A stretch of 64,000 nt of DNA from Microbacterium sp. T2.11-28 (GTDB lineage Bacteria > Actinomycetota > Actinomycetes > Actinomycetales > Microbacteriaceae): assembly GCF_950097975.1 (NCBI RefSeq), contig NZ_CATNHF010000001.1, positions 620,001-684,000 of the forward strand, written 5' to 3'. The position numbers and the translations under genes are program-made. Positions 19,197 to 29,287 of this stretch are shown piece after piece (positions within the stretch are counted from its first letter, which is position 1; each line of letters begins with the position of its first letter). A model generated the notes under the pieces. That model worked only from the letters and a program-made list of their open reading frames with translations. It searched no databases and was not told where the DNA came from.

Positions 19197-20516
19197 TCAG
19201 TACCAGAAGCCGAGGCTCGGCGCCTGCGTGCCGGCGAACAGGCGGGTGACCCGGGACGGGTCGTCGGTGTGCAGGCGCCCCGCGCGGGCCAGGGTGGACG
19301 GCGAGACGCCGCCGAGGAGGATCGCCGACAGCTCCGCCACGCCGAGACGGACGCGGAGCGGGTCGTCGCCGGCCGCGCCCGCGTCGAGCACGCGTGCCGT
19401 GCCGTCCGGCTCCGTCCGAAGGACCACCGGACCTGTGGCGATCCCGAGCGGATCGTCGATCTCCAGCACGATCTCGTCGGCCACGGCGTAGCACCGCGCC
19501 TCGAGTGCTGCTGCGGGGTCGAGCACCCGCACGTACTGGTGGTCGCGCACGGTGATGGTCGCCGCACGCTGGTCGGCGATCATCCACCACAGCGGCTCGT
19601 CCACCGACAGCTCCCCGGCACGGATGGTGCCGATGAGGTCCATCGAGAGGAAGAACCGCCAGAGCCCGGAGTAGGCGGCGTCGGTGGCCGCCAGGAGCAG
19701 GTCGAGGTCGATCGTGGACGCGGCGAAGTCGTCGTGGTTCTCGGCGACGCGGTAGAGCGCGAGGCCCTCCACGGCGCCCGCGGGCGAGCGGTACTGCACG
19801 ACGCGGAGGGCCTCCGCCTTCTCGGCGTCCGGTCGCGTGCCGAAGAAGCGGTCCCAATGACCGCCCGGCATGTCGATCTCGCCCGGCGTCGCGGCCCGCA
19901 CCCGGTCGTGGAGGGCCTCGGCGAGCGCGCGTCCCTCCTCGCGGGTGATGAAGTCGATGCGGCCCGCCTCGGGGGCGTCCGGCCCGCGCCAGCCGGCCCG
20001 GCGCACGTCGATCCGCCAGTGCGCGGCCGACGCTGCCGGTGCGAACCCGAAGCGGCCGTAGATGCCCGACTCGCTGACGGTGAGGACCGCGACGGCGAAG
20101 CCGGCCGCCGCCGCCGTCCGCAGCTCGCCCGCCATGAGGGTCCGCAGGAGACCGCGACGGCGGTGGGTCGGGGCGACGGTGACGGAGCTGATCGCGCAGG
20201 CGGTCGCCGCGCCGCCGGGCACGGTCAGCCGGGTCCCCCACGAGGCGAAGGTGGCGACGGGCACCTCGGGGTGCGGCGCATCCGCGTCGAAGACGCCGAG
20301 CTTGCGCCGGTAGGCGCCCCGGTCGAAGAAGGCCTGGCGCTGGGTGTCGTTGCGCTCCCCGTCGAGGAACCCGCGGGAGACCGCGTCGAGCCAGGCGTCG
20401 ACCTCCGCGCGCGACGCGTCGTCGACACGGCGCACGTCCAGGCGCTGCGCGGCGAGCTGCGCGCTCAGCTCGGCGTCGAGGGGGGCGTCGTGGAAGGAGG
20501 TGTCGAGGTCGGTCAC
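19197..20516 (-). CDS. Eis-like GNAT N-acetyltransferase
   Basis: A 439-residue protein of the length and tripartite plan of Eis: an N-terminal GNAT domain with the acetyl-CoA loop VTVAPTHRRRGLLRTLM (about residues 110-130), a second GNAT-like region and a sterol-carrier-like C-terminus. It ends in GFWY, matching the family's use of an aromatic C-terminal residue and its carboxylate in catalysis. Eis enzymes acetylate amines of aminoglycosides, peptides or polyamines; the substrate here is unknown. It begins 12 bp after ispE with no terminator between, so it is probably co-transcribed with it. Confidence 0.87.
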   Translation of the reverse strand: MTDLDTSFHDAPLDAELSAQLAAQRLDVRRVDDASRAEVDAWLDAVSRGFLDGERNDTQRQAFFDRGAYRRKLGVFDADAPHPEVPVATFASWGTRLTVPGGAATACAISSVTVAPTHRRRGLLRTLMAGELRTAAAAGFAVAVLTVSESGIYGRFGFAPAASAAHWRIDVRRAGWRGPDAPEAGRIDFITREEGRALAEALHDRVRAATPGEIDMPGGHWDRFFGTRPDAEKAEALRVVQYRSPAGAVEGLALYRVAENHDDFAASTIDLDLLLAATDAAYSGLWRFFLSMDLIGTIRAGELSVDEPLWWMIADQRAATITVRDHQYVRVLDPAAALEARCYAVADEIVLEIDDPLGIATGPVVLRTEPDGTARVLDAGAAGDDPLRVRLGVAELSAILLGGVSPSTLARAGRLHTDDPSRVTRLFAGTQAPSLGFWY

Positions 20517-20528
20517 GGGGCTCTCCGC

Positions 20529-21464
20529 TCAGTCGATCGTCAAGATGCGCGCGCCGGCGACGGGGCCGTGCGCCGCGGTCGCCGCATGTCCGCGGTCGCC
20601 GAGGCTGCGCGCGAGGTCGGCGGCCGACCGCTCGTCGGACGCCAGGAAGGCGACGGTGGGACCAGACCCCGACACGAGACCGGCGAGCGCTCCGAGTCCC
20701 ACGCCCTCGTCCAGGAGCGCGCCGAGCTCGGGGCGGCGGCGCACCGCCACCTCCTGCAGGTCGTTGCGCGTGGCCGCCGCCAGCGCCGTCGGGTCTGCTC
20801 CGCGCAGCGCGTGCAGCACCGCCGGGTCGACGGCGGGCACGCCCCGTGCCGGGGCGATGTCGGCTTCGGCGCGCAGCGCATCCAGTCCCGCGTACGCCTC
20901 GGGAGTGGACAGCCCCTCCACGTGGGTGACGAAGACCCAGTCGAAGCGCCCGCGCACGAGGGCGGGCGCGAGCTCGTCGCCGCGGCCGGTGCCCACGGCC
21001 GTGCCGCCGCGGAGGGCGAACGGGACATCGGCGCCCAGCTGGGCACCCAGCGCATGGAGCTCGGCCGTCGACAGCCGCCCGTCGAGCAGCTCGTTCACCG
21101 CCACGAGCGCGGCGGCGGCATCGGCCGACCCGCCGCCCATGCCGCCGGCGACGGGGACGCCCTTGTGCACCTCCAGGTGCACGCCGCCGTCCCAGCCGAG
21201 CTCGCGCGCCACCAGGCGGGCGGCACGCACGGCGAGGTTGCGGTCGTCGAGCGGCACGCCGCTGACGTCGACGTCGCCCGTGACCGCGATGGTGAAGTCG
21301 TCGGAGATCGTCGCCCACACGTCCTCGTGCATCGAGACGGCCTGATAGACGGACGCGACGTCGTGGTAGCCGTCGGGCTGCACCTCGCCGACCTCGAAGA
21401 AGACGTTGACCTTGCCCGGTGCACGCACGTGCACCCGGCGCTCGGAGACGCGGCTGAGGCTCAC
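20529..21464 (-). CDS. ispE: 4-diphosphocytidyl-2-C-methyl-D-erythritol kinase
   Basis: A 311-residue GHMP kinase of the MEP isoprenoid pathway, phosphorylating the 2-OH of CDP-methylerythritol. The family start VRAPGKVNVFFEVG, the ATP loop PVAGGMGGGSADAAAAL and GLVSGSGPTVAFLA in the C-terminus are all present. GTG 21464 overlaps the TGA of the aldo/keto reductase gene, so the two are coupled. In relatives ispE directly follows rsmA; here three genes separate them. Confidence 0.95.
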   Translation of the reverse strand: MSLSRVSERRVHVRAPGKVNVFFEVGEVQPDGYHDVASVYQAVSMHEDVWATISDDFTIAVTGDVDVSGVPLDDRNLAVRAARLVARELGWDGGVHLEVHKGVPVAGGMGGGSADAAAALVAVNELLDGRLSTAELHALGAQLGADVPFALRGGTAVGTGRGDELAPALVRGRFDWVFVTHVEGLSTPEAYAGLDALRAEADIAPARGVPAVDPAVLHALRGADPTALAAATRNDLQEVAVRRRPELGALLDEGVGLGALAGLVSGSGPTVAFLASDERSAADLARSLGDRGHAATAAHGPVAGARILTID

Positions 21465-22519
21465 TCGGTCGGCGCCCACAGGGTGTCGATGCCGGCGGCG
21501 ATCACGTCGATGCGCTCGAGCTCCTCGGCGTCGAAGGCGGGACCGTCCAGCGCGGCGAGGTTCTCGTCGAGCTGCTCGGGACGCGAGGCGCCGATGAGCG
21601 CGGAGGCGACGACGCCGTCGCGCAGCACCCACTGCAGGGCCATCTGCGCGAGGGTCTGGCCGCGCTCGCGGGCGATGACGTCGAGCGAGCGCAGCGCCGC
21701 CAGCGCGCTGTCGGTCAGGCGGTCGCCGGCCAGCGACGATCGCTGCTGGGAGCGCTCGGAGGTGCCGTCGCCGAGGTAGCGACTGGTGAGCAGGCCCTGG
21801 GCGAGCGGGACGAAGGCGATCGCGCCCATCCCCTCCTGAGCGAGGAGGCCCGTGAGACCGTCCTCGATCCAGCGGTCCAGGATCGAGTACGACGGCTGGT
21901 GGATCACGAGGGGCGTGCCCAGCGACCGGGCGATCGCCGCCGCCTCCGCCGTCTGGGTCGGGCTGTAGGACGAGATGCCCGCGTAGAGCGCCTTGCCCTG
22001 GCGGACGAGCGTGTCCAGCGCACCGATGGTCTCCTCCAGCGGCGTCACCGGGTCGAAGCGGTGGGAGTAGAAGATGTCGACGTAGTCCACGCTCATGCGG
22101 GTCAGGGACTGCTCGGCGCTGGCCAGCAGGTACTTGCGGGACCCCCACTGCCCGTAGGGCCCGTCCCACATGTCGTAGCCGGCCTTGGAGGAGATGATGA
22201 GCTCGTCGCGGTACGGCGCGAAGTCCTCGCGCATCATGCGGCCGAAGTTCGTCTCCGCGGAGCCGTACGGCGGGCCGTAGTTGTTGGCGAGGTCGAAGTG
22301 CGTGATGCCCCGGTCGAAGGCGTGGCGCAGCAGCGCGCGCTGACCGTCGAACGGGAAGTTGTCGCCGAAGTTCCACCACAGCCCGAGCGAGATCGGCGGC
22401 AGGTACAGACCGCTGGATCCCACCTGCCGGTACGCGGTGGACGAGTAGCGGTCGGCGGCCGCGGCGTAGGGACGGTGGAGGTCTCCGCCACGGGACGGCG
22501 GGAAGCGGTTGTCGGTCAC
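21461..22519 (-). CDS. Aldo/keto reductase
   Basis: A 352-residue TIM-barrel NADPH-dependent reductase like the YghZ (L-glyceraldehyde-3-phosphate reductase) type. The catalytic Tyr lies in LANNYGPPYGSAE and the Lys in IISSKAGYDMWDGPYG, a combination marking the YghZ group. The start is GTG 22519: there is no Shine-Dalgarno, but TAGCCT (22526-22531) lies 6 nt upstream, so it is likely leaderless. It shares a GTGA overlap with ispE. It may detoxify aldehydes or reduce a sugar aldehyde; the link to ispE is not obvious. Confidence 0.92.
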   Translation of the reverse strand: MTDNRFPPSRGGDLHRPYAAAADRYSSTAYRQVGSSGLYLPPISLGLWWNFGDNFPFDGQRALLRHAFDRGITHFDLANNYGPPYGSAETNFGRMMREDFAPYRDELIISSKAGYDMWDGPYGQWGSRKYLLASAEQSLTRMSVDYVDIFYSHRFDPVTPLEETIGALDTLVRQGKALYAGISSYSPTQTAEAAAIARSLGTPLVIHQPSYSILDRWIEDGLTGLLAQEGMGAIAFVPLAQGLLTSRYLGDGTSERSQQRSSLAGDRLTDSALAALRSLDVIARERGQTLAQMALQWVLRDGVVASALIGASRPEQLDENLAALDGPAFDAEELERIDVIAAGIDTLWAPTE

Positions 22520-22636
22520 TCACCCAGGCTAGCGACCCGCTCCCACCCCGACCACGGTGAACGCGAAACGTCGGCGACACACAGTCCGTCTAGGTTGGTC
22601 ACGACCGCATCTCCGATGCGGGCGAGAGAGGAGCAC

Positions 22637-24289
22637 ATGACGGCTCTGCAGGCGCTGCCTCCCCACCCCCATCCGTGGTCGACGCTTCTGGCGCGCGGCG
22701 ACGTCGTCTTCGACGACGGCGTGTTCCGGCTCCGCCACGTCGACACGACACCCGCCCAGGCACTCGAGGCCGACCTGCTCCTGGTCGCGGACGCCCTCGA
22801 CGCCGCCGGCATCGCCACGACGCTGATCCGTCACGGGCGCACCTCCCCCGCGCTCGTGGTCGACGCCGACGAGCGGGGCGCCGTGCTCGGTGCGCTGCGC
22901 GCCCTCGGCGAGCGCGAACCGCTCTACGCCAAGCCCGCCGGCGCGGCGCTCGCGCTGGCTGCCGATCTCGGCACGACGACGTCGGCGGCCGCCGACGGCG
23001 CCCGATCCATCCGGCTGTTCCGGCCGCGCATCAGCGGCACCGGTTCGCTCCGCTACGACAGGGAGTGCGGCTTCGCGCTCGAGTTCTGGCGGCGCGACGG
23101 CGACCTCGTGCACGCTCCCCGGGCGAACGCGCTGACGCGCCGCGTGTTCCCCGCCGACGATCTGCGACCGGCGACGACGCACCGCTACGGACGGTCGTGG
23201 CGGACGCTCGACGGCATGTTCGACCCCCAGCCGGACGAGGTCGTCGACGAGATCGACCTCGTGTTCTCGTGGGTCGACGGTTCGTCCAGCGAATTCCAGC
23301 GGCAGCGGGCCGCGCAGATGGCGGGATACGTCGTCGGCGAGGGCGACGAGAGCGCGGCGCGCTACCGTCACGTCGACGAGCTGCGGTACGCCCTGCGGAG
23401 CGTCCACATGTACGCCCCGTGGGTGCGGCGCATCTTCATCGCGACCGATTCCCCGCGCCCGGCGTGGCTGGCCGATGATCCCCGCGTCACGCTCGTGCGC
23501 AGCGAGGAGTTCTTCGCCGACCCCTCGGTGCTGCCCACCCACAACTCGCACGCGATCGAGGCGCAGCTGCACCGGATCGACGGACTCGCCGAGCACTTCC
23601 TGTATTCCAACGACGACATGTTCTTCGCGCGCCCCGTCGACCCCGAGCTGTTCTTCACCGCCGGCGGCGTGTCCAAGTTCGTCGAGTGCCCGATCCGGAT
23701 CGGCACGGGAGAGCCGATGCCCCACCGCAGCGGCCACGACAACGCCCTGCGCGTCAACCGGGCGCTGCTGCACGAGCGCTTCGGCCGCACCATCCTGCGC
23801 GATCTCGAGCACTGCGCGACGCCGCTGCGACGCAGCGTGCTGAGCGAGCTCGAACGCGAGTTCCCCGAAGACTTCGCCCGCACCGCGGCGTCGCGCTTCC
23901 GCTCGGCGACGGACATCTCCGTCACCAACAGCCTGTACCACTACTACGCGCTGATGACGGGCCGTGCCGTCGTGTCGACGGAGGCTCGCGTGCGCTACGT
24001 GCAGTCGACGCTCGCGACGTCGCTGCGTCAGATGCGGCGGCTCGAGAAGCGGCGCGACGTGGACATGTTCTGCCTCAATGACGGCGGATCCTCCGAGGTG
24101 CCCGAGGAGCTGCGCATCCGCACGGTGCGCGACACGCTCGAGCGGATGTTCCCGGTCCGCGCGCCGTGGGAGCGGCCCGCGGAGCAGGTCAGCGCTTCAC
24201 CGGTCGGTGCTGCACAGGTCGGTGCAGCACAGGTCAGTGCAGGACCGGCACCGGACGAGTCGGCGGAGCGGATCGGCGCGCCACACTGA
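22637..24289 (+). CDS. Stealth-family sugar-phosphate transferase
   Basis: A 550-residue protein with the four conserved Stealth regions: CR1 [14 protein letters not shown]2 [21 protein letters not shown]...IFIATD, CR3 [16 protein letters not shown]...YSNDDMFF and CR4 DMFCLND. Stealth enzymes transfer hexose-1-phosphates to build phospho-linked capsule or wall glycans, and are relatives of GlcNAc-1-phosphotransferase. About 190 N-terminal residues precede CR1. The tail has short repeats ([14 protein letters not shown]). GAGGAG precedes ATG 22637, with a TAGGTT -10 candidate further upstream. The last 56 bp overlap the end of the convergent phosphoesterase gene. Confidence 0.9.
   Translation: MTALQALPPHPHPWSTLLARGDVVFDDGVFRLRHVDTTPAQALEADLLLVADALDAAGIATTLIRHGRTSPALVVDADERGAVLGALRALGEREPLYAKPAGAALALAADLGTTTSAAADGARSIRLFRPRISGTGSLRYDRECGFALEFWRRDGDLVHAPRANALTRRVFPADDLRPATTHRYGRSWRTLDGMFDPQPDEVVDEIDLVFSWVDGSSSEFQRQRAAQMAGYVVGEGDESAARYRHVDELRYALRSVHMYAPWVRRIFIATDSPRPAWLADDPRVTLVRSEEFFADPSVLPTHNSHAIEAQLHRIDGLAEHFLYSNDDMFFARPVDPELFFTAGGVSKFVECPIRIGTGEPMPHRSGHDNALRVNRALLHERFGRTILRDLEHCATPLRRSVLSELEREFPEDFARTAASRFRSATDISVTNSLYHYYALMTGRAVVSTEARVRYVQSTLATSLRQMRRLEKRRDVDMFCLNDGGSSEVPEELRIRTVRDTLERMFPVRAPWERPAEQVSASPVGAAQVGAAQVSAGPAPDESAERIGAPH
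24198..24242. repeat. Short tandem repeat at the overlapping gene ends
   Basis: A degenerate 15-bp unit, seen as TCGGTGCTGCACAGG, TCGGTGCAGCACAGG and TCAGTGCAGG, occurs about three times. It encodes the VGAAQ repeats of the Stealth protein and includes the stop codon of the opposing phosphoesterase gene. Expansion here probably created the overlap. Confidence 0.6.
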
Positions 24290-25157
24290 CGCCCGTGACC
24301 CCGGCCTCGGCCAGCAGTTCGCGTGCGCGCCCCGGATCGGTGTACTCGACGGGGACCGGAACGTCGACGGGAACGACGGCGTGGACGATCGTGTCGTCGT
24401 ACACGTGCACGAGGTTGAACGCCTGGGCGCCGTCCTGCGGCCGCGTCCCGCCGACCGGGACGGTGAGATCCTGCGCGTAGCAGGTGGACGAGGCGACCGA
24501 CACGGGGATGCCGGCGAACGTCCCGAACGTCGAGTAGTGAAGGTGCCCGGCGATGATGGCGCGCACGTCGGTCCCCCGCAGCACGTCGGCGAGGCGGCGC
24601 TGGTCGCGCAGTTCGACGCTGGCGGCCAGGGCAAGGACGCTCGGCACCGGCGGATGGTGCATGGCGAGGACCGTGCCCAGGGGCGCGGGGGTCGCCAGGA
24701 CCCGGGCGAGCCACGAGAGCTGCTCGTCGGCGACCTCGCCGTAATGGTGGCCGGGCACGCTCGTGTCGAGGGTGACGATGCGAAGGCCGTCGAACTCGTC
24801 GACCCTGTCGACGGGGCGCTGATCGTCGCCGTGCTCGTCCCACAGCTCCGCCCGGAACGCGGCGCGCTCGTCGTGGTTGCCCATCACCCAGACGACCTCG
24901 GCGCCCACGCGCTGCGCGAACGGCTCGACCCGCGCACGGAGGTCGGCGTAGGCGCGTCGCTCACCCAGGTCGACGAGGTCGCCGGTGAACACGATCACGT
25001 CGGGGCGGACCCCGGAGGCCTCGATCCCGTCCAGTGCCCGGCTCAGCCGTTCGCTGCCGTCGATCGCGTCGAAAAGGAGTGGCGCACCCGCGCGCAGGTG
25101 CGTGTCGCTGAGGTGCAGAAGAACCCGTTCGGGAGCCGGGTACTCGGCGTTTGGCAT
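24234..25157 (-). CDS. Metallophosphoesterase, CpdA/Icc-like
   Basis: A 307-residue calcineurin-like phosphoesterase. Metal-ligand motifs appear in order: [31 protein letters not shown] and AGHLHYS. This set matches the 3',5'-cyclic nucleotide phosphodiesterase (CpdA) group, though the substrate could be another phosphodiester. ATG 25157 has no Shine-Dalgarno; TAACAT (25165-25170) sits 7 nt before it, so the mRNA is probably leaderless. Its 3' end runs into the Stealth gene. Confidence 0.9.
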   Translation of the reverse strand: MPNAEYPAPERVLLHLSDTHLRAGAPLLFDAIDGSERLSRALDGIEASGVRPDVIVFTGDLVDLGERRAYADLRARVEPFAQRVGAEVVWVMGNHDERAAFRAELWDEHGDDQRPVDRVDEFDGLRIVTLDTSVPGHHYGEVADEQLSWLARVLATPAPLGTVLAMHHPPVPSVLALAASVELRDQRRLADVLRGTDVRAIIAGHLHYSTFGTFAGIPVSVASSTCYAQDLTVPVGGTRPQDGAQAFNLVHVYDDTIVHAVVPVDVPVPVEYTDPGRARELLAEAGVTGVSVARRSAPPTRPVPVLH

Positions 25158-25210
25158 GCGCCAGATGTTACAGGCATGTTTCGTAACGTCGCGAGAACGC
25201 GCGCGGAACG

Positions 25211-26059
25211 TCAGATGACGTGCGCGCGCGAGATGGCGACGAAGTCGTCGATCGTCAGATCTTCGCCGCGCGCGGTCGGGGCCACTCCGGCGGCCTCGAG
25301 GACGGCCGAGGCCTCGGCGGCCGTGCCGCCCAGAACGCCCGCCAGAGCCTGGCGGAGCATCTTGCGGCGCTGCTGGAATGCGGCGTCCACGATCCGGAAA
25401 GTTCGTCGCCGCTCGCCCTCGTCGCCGCGGGGCTGCGGGTCGCGGTCGAAGGCGACGAGGACGCTGTCGACGTTGGGGACGGGCCAGAACACCTGACGCG
25501 AGACGGTGCCGGCGAGCCGCCACGTCCCGTACCAGGCCGCCTTCACGCTCGGCGCACCGTAGGTCTTCGACCCCGAGGGGGCGGCGAGGCGCTCGCCGAC
25601 CTCGGCCTGGACCATGACGACGCCGCGCCGGATGCCGGCGAAGGTCTCCATGAAGTGGAGCAGCACGGGCACGCTGACGTTGTACGGCAGATTCGCCACG
25701 AGGACGTCGGGTTCGCCGGGCAGCTCCGTGATGCGCAGCGCGTCGGCGGCGATGACCGACAGCGCCCCGTCGGGGACGCCGTGCGCGGCCGCCGTCTGCG
25801 CCAGGCGCGCGGCGAGACGGTGGTCGATCTCGACGGCGGTGACGGGTGCGCCGGTCTCGAGGATCGCGAGCGTCAGCGACCCCAGACCCGGACCGACCTC
25901 GACGACGTGGTCATCGGCGGTCACGCGGGCGACGTGCACGATCTTGCGGACCGTGTTCGCGTCGACCACGAAGTTCTGGCCGAGCTTCTTCGTCGGCGTC
26001 ACGTCGAGATCGGCGGCGAGCGCGCGGATCTCCGCGGCCCCGAGCAGTGTGACGACCAT
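25211..26059 (-). CDS. rsmA: 16S rRNA dimethyladenosine transferase
   Basis: A 282-residue KsgA/RsmA that dimethylates two adjacent adenosines near the 3' end of 16S rRNA. Motif I is [15 protein letters not shown], the acidic ribose contact is in TAVEID, and the catalytic motif is [15 protein letters not shown]. The N-terminal [10 protein letters not shown] is typical. The start is ATG 26059 with TAGGCT (26066-26071) 6 nt upstream and no Shine-Dalgarno, so a leaderless mRNA is likely. Normally next to ispE and tatD, it is separated from both here. Confidence 0.96.
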   Translation of the reverse strand: MVVTLLGAAEIRALAADLDVTPTKKLGQNFVVDANTVRKIVHVARVTADDHVVEVGPGLGSLTLAILETGAPVTAVEIDHRLAARLAQTAAAHGVPDGALSVIAADALRITELPGEPDVLVANLPYNVSVPVLLHFMETFAGIRRGVVMVQAEVGERLAAPSGSKTYGAPSVKAAWYGTWRLAGTVSRQVFWPVPNVDSVLVAFDRDPQPRGDEGERRRTFRIVDAAFQQRRKMLRQALAGVLGGTAAEASAVLEAAGVAPTARGEDLTIDDFVAISRAHVI

Positions 26060-26085
26060 CCCCCCAGCCTAGGGCGCGCTCCCGC

Positions 26086-26163
26086 CGAGCCGACACGCTC
26101 CGCGCGAACCGACAGGCTGCGCCCGCACGCGGGATGTCGGTTCGGCACAAGCGTGTCGGCTCG
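26086..26163. repeat. Three-tier inverted repeat between hemL and rsmA
   Basis: Outer arms CGAGCCGACACGC (26086-26098) and GCGTGTCGGCTCG (26151-26163) pair perfectly over 13 bp. After a symmetrical 6/6 internal loop, inner arms CGAACCGACA (26105-26114) and TGTCGGTTCG (26135-26144) pair over 10 bp. The 20-nt loop holds CCCGC/GCGGG. All four arms share CGARCCGACA. It begins 15 bp past the hemL stop, so it may end the haem operon, and may be a REP-type dispersed element. Confidence 0.7.
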
Positions 26164-26178
26164 CCGGTGACAGCGGGC

Positions 26179-27489
26179 TCAGGCCGCAGCGGCGGCGGCG
26201 CGTGCGGCGCCGGGCAGCGCGTCGATCACGCGCGAGAGCACGTCCTCGTCATGGGCCGCGGTCACGAACCACGCCTCGAACGCGGAGGGCGGCAGGCTCA
26301 CGCCGGCATCGAGCATGGCGTGGAAGAACCGCGCGTACGCGGCGGCGTCCTGGCGCTGCGCCGTCGCGTAATCGGGCACGCCCGCCTCGATCGTCGCGCC
26401 GAAGAACACGCTGAACAGGGTCCCGGCGCGCTGGACCACGTGCGGCACGCCGGCGGCCGAGAGCGCGTCGGCCACCGCGCCCGAGAGCGTGTCGGCGGCC
26501 GAGGCCAGCGCCGCGTACACCGCGTCGTCGGCCAGGCGCAGCGTCGCCAGTCCCGCCGCCACCGCCACGGGATTCCCGCTGAGCGTGCCGGCCTGGTAGA
26601 CGGGCCCCAGGGGGGCGAGCAGATCCATGAGATCGGCGCGGCCGGCGACCGCGGCCACGGGCAGGCCGCCCCCGATCACCTTGCCGAACGTCACCAGGTC
26701 GGCGGCCACCGGCTCGCCCGCGTCGCGCAGGACCTGGGCGTATCCGCCCGCCGCGGCACGGAAGCCGGTGAGCACCTCGTCGCTGATGAGCAGGGCGCCC
26801 TCGCGGTGCGCCAGATCGCGCAGCGCCGCGGTGAAGCCGGGCGCCGGGGGGACGACCCCCATGTTGGCCGCGGCCGCCTCGGTGATGACGGCGGCGATGC
26901 GGCCGGGGTGCGCCGCGAACGCCTGCTCGAGCGCGCCGAGGTCGTTGTAGGGCACCACGAGGGTCTGCGCGGCGACCGCCCCGGGCACGCCGGCCGAGCC
27001 CGGGAGGGCGAAGGTGGCAAGACCCGACCCGGCGGCGGCGAGGAGCCCGTCGGAGTGGCCGTGGTAGTGGCCGGCGAACTTCACGAGGAGATCGCGCCCG
27101 GTCGCGCCCCGCGCGAGGCGGATGGCGGTCATGGTGGCCTCGGTCCCCGTGGAGACCAGACGCACCTTCTCGACGCCGGGCACGCGCGTGGCGATCAGCT
27201 CGGCGAGCTCCGCCTCGGCCGGGGTCGGCGCACCGAAGGACAGTCCGCGGCGCGCGGCGGCCACCACCGCCTCCACGACCTCCGGGTGCGCGTGGCCGAG
27301 AAGGGCGGGGCCCCAGCTGGCGACGAGGTCGACGTAGCGCCGACCGTCGGCGTCGGTGACGTACGCACCGGCGGCCGACGTCAGGAACCGCGGCGTCCCG
27401 CCGACCGAGCCGTACGCGCGGACGGGCGAGTCGACGCCCCCCGGGATGACGCGCTGCGCGCGCGCGAACAGCTCCTCGTTGCCGGTCAC
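26179..27489 (-). CDS. hemL: Glutamate-1-semialdehyde 2,1-aminomutase
   Basis: A 436-residue PLP enzyme converting glutamate-1-semialdehyde to 5-aminolevulinate, the second C5-pathway step after HemA. PLP features include [24 protein letters not shown], the Asp of [11 protein letters not shown] and the Schiff-base Lys in [12 protein letters not shown]. The GTG start overlaps the hemB stop (GTGA). It is the last gene of the haem operon, ahead of the inverted repeat at 26086-26163. Confidence 0.96.
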   Translation of the reverse strand: MTGNEELFARAQRVIPGGVDSPVRAYGSVGGTPRFLTSAAGAYVTDADGRRYVDLVASWGPALLGHAHPEVVEAVVAAARRGLSFGAPTPAEAELAELIATRVPGVEKVRLVSTGTEATMTAIRLARGATGRDLLVKFAGHYHGHSDGLLAAAGSGLATFALPGSAGVPGAVAAQTLVVPYNDLGALEQAFAAHPGRIAAVITEAAAANMGVVPPAPGFTAALRDLAHREGALLISDEVLTGFRAAAGGYAQVLRDAGEPVAADLVTFGKVIGGGLPVAAVAGRADLMDLLAPLGPVYQAGTLSGNPVAVAAGLATLRLADDAVYAALASAADTLSGAVADALSAAGVPHVVQRAGTLFSVFFGATIEAGVPDYATAQRQDAAAYARFFHAMLDAGVSLPPSAFEAWFVTAAHDEDVLSRVIDALPGAARAAAAAA

Positions 27490-28481
27490 GCCGACTCCTC
27501 CCCGCCGCGCAGACGCTGCGCGACCTCGATGGCCCAGTAGGTCAGGATGGTCTCGGCGCCCGCGCGGCGGATGCCGATGAGCGTCTCGGCGATGGCGCGG
27601 TGGCGGTCGATGAGTCCCGCGGCGGCGGCGTGCTCGACCAGGGCGTACTCGCCCGACACCTGGTAGGCCCAGACCGGCACCGGGGAGACCTCGGCGACGC
27701 GTGCGAGGACGTCGAGGTAGGGGCCGGCCGGCTTCACCATCACGATGTCCGCGCCCTCGTCGGCGTCCACCAGCGCCTCCTGCACGCCCTCGCGGCCGTT
27801 GGCGGCGTCGAGCTGATAGGTGCGGCGGTCTCCGTCGAGGGTGGACTCCACGGCGTCGCGGAACGGTCCGTAGAACGCCGAGGCGTACTTGGCGGCGTAC
27901 GCGAGGAGCGCGACATCCGTGCGTCCGGCCGCGTCGAGGGCGGCGCGGACCGCGGCCACCTGGCCGTCCATCATCCCCGAGAGCCCGAGGATGTCGGCGC
28001 CTGCGGCGGCCTGGGCGACGGCCATACGGCCGTAGACCTCGAGCGTCGCATCGTTGTCGACAGAGCCGTCGGCGGCGAGCAGGCCGCAGTGGCCGTGATC
28101 GGTGAACTCGTCGAGGCAGAGGTCGGCCTGCACGGTGAGGCGCCCTGCGGCGGCCCGTGCGGCGACGGCGATCGCGCGGTTGAGGATGCCGTCGGGTGCC
28201 GTCGCGCCCGACCCGACGGCGTCGCGGTGCTCGGGCACGCCGAACAGCATGACGCCGCCCAGCCCCGCCGCCGCGGCCGCCTCGACGACCGCCGGCAGCC
28301 CGTCCAGCGGGTGCTGGGCGACACCGGGCATGCTCGCGATCGGCTGCGGCGCGTCGATGCCCTCCTTCACGAACACCGGGAGCACGAGCCGGCGCGGCGT
28401 CAGGTCGTGCTCGGCGACGAGGCGTCGCAGGGCAGGGGTGGCGCGCAGGCGGCGCAGGCGCCGCTCGGGGAACGCGGTCAT
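27486..28481 (-). CDS. hemB: Porphobilinogen synthase (ALA dehydratase)
   Basis: A 331-residue TIM-barrel enzyme joining two 5-aminolevulinates to porphobilinogen. Active-site lysines lie in [16 protein letters not shown] and [11 protein letters not shown]. The segment [14 protein letters not shown] has few Cys, matching the Mg-type rather than the three-Cys zinc centre. ATG 28481 overlaps the hemD stop, and the 3' end overlaps the hemL start. Confidence 0.96.
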   Translation of the reverse strand: MTAFPERRLRRLRATPALRRLVAEHDLTPRRLVLPVFVKEGIDAPQPIASMPGVAQHPLDGLPAVVEAAAAAGLGGVMLFGVPEHRDAVGSGATAPDGILNRAIAVAARAAAGRLTVQADLCLDEFTDHGHCGLLAADGSVDNDATLEVYGRMAVAQAAAGADILGLSGMMDGQVAAVRAALDAAGRTDVALLAYAAKYASAFYGPFRDAVESTLDGDRRTYQLDAANGREGVQEALVDADEGADIVMVKPAGPYLDVLARVAEVSPVPVWAYQVSGEYALVEHAAAAGLIDRHRAIAETLIGIRRAGAETILTYWAIEVAQRLRGGEESA

Positions 28482-29287
28482 GGGGTGGTCTCCGTTCGTG
28501 CGGAAGCGAGAGGGATGCGGGAGTCGTCGAGCTCGGCGACGAGGGCGTCGACGCTCTGGGTGCGGGCGGTGTGCCCGACGGTGAAGCCGATCTTCGCGGC
28601 GTCGCGCGTCGTCCCCGGGCCGATCGACGCGACGAGCGTGGAGGCGGGCGGGATGCCGATCTGGCGCCGGAGCTCGCGCGCCACGCTGAGCGAGGTGAGG
28701 AGGATGACGTCGACCTCCCCCGATCCGATCCGGTCGCGGACCTCGGGGGCGAGGTCGACCCCGACCGTCCGGTAGCCGATGCAGACGTCGACGCTGAAGC
28801 CGCGGAGCTCCAGCTCGTCCGAGACGACGGAGGTCGCGAGGTCCGAGCGCAGCACGAGACAGCGTCCCGTCGCACGCGGATCGCGGCCGGCGCACCACTG
28901 GGCCGTCAGTGCGGCCGCCGACGACTGCCCGGCCGGCACGAACGCCACCTCGCTTCCGGCGTCGGCTACCGCGCGCGCGGTAGCCGATCCCACGGCGGCG
29001 ATCTGCGTGGTCGCCGGCACCGTCACACCGTGGCGGGCGAGCTGCTCGACCGCGGCGGCGCTCGTGACGAACAGCCAGGCGTACTCGCCGGCGGCCAGTG
29101 CCGCGAACGCGCGGTCCCGCGCGGTCAGGTCGCGCGGGGCTGCCGAGGCGATGACGGGCGCCACGATCCCCTCCGCGCCGCGCCGCTCGAGGTCTGCGCG
29201 CACCCGCGCGCCCCAGGCGCCGCCGCGCGGGATGAGCACGGACGCACCGCGAAGTCCCCCGCTCCCCGCGGCACCGCCCGCCGTCAC
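28478..29287 (-). CDS. hemD: Uroporphyrinogen-III synthase
   Basis: A 269-residue protein with the weakly conserved two-lobe HemD fold, cyclising hydroxymethylbilane with D-ring inversion. Supporting segments are [10 protein letters not shown] at the N-terminus, [40 protein letters not shown] and [15 protein letters not shown] 29287 overlaps hemC's stop. Position between hemC and hemB makes the call firm. Some actinobacteria fuse HemD to a SAM methyltransferase; here it stands alone. Confidence 0.92.
   Translation of the reverse strand: MTAGGAAGSGGLRGASVLIPRGGAWGARVRADLERRGAEGIVAPVIASAAPRDLTARDRAFAALAAGEYAWLFVTSAAAVEQLARHGVTVPATTQIAAVGSATARAVADAGSEVAFVPAGQSSAAALTAQWCAGRDPRATGRCLVLRSDLATSVVSDELELRGFSVDVCIGYRTVGVDLAPEVRDRIGSGEVDVILLTSLSVARELRRQIGIPPASTLVASIGPGTTRDAAKIGFTVGHTARTQSVDALVAELDDSRIPLASARTETTP

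Noticed and set aside
25167..25188. GTTAC...GTAAC inverted repeat before the phosphoesterase gene as an operator
   Set aside because: A 5-bp arm with an 11-nt gap is too short, and part of it is the -10 element.
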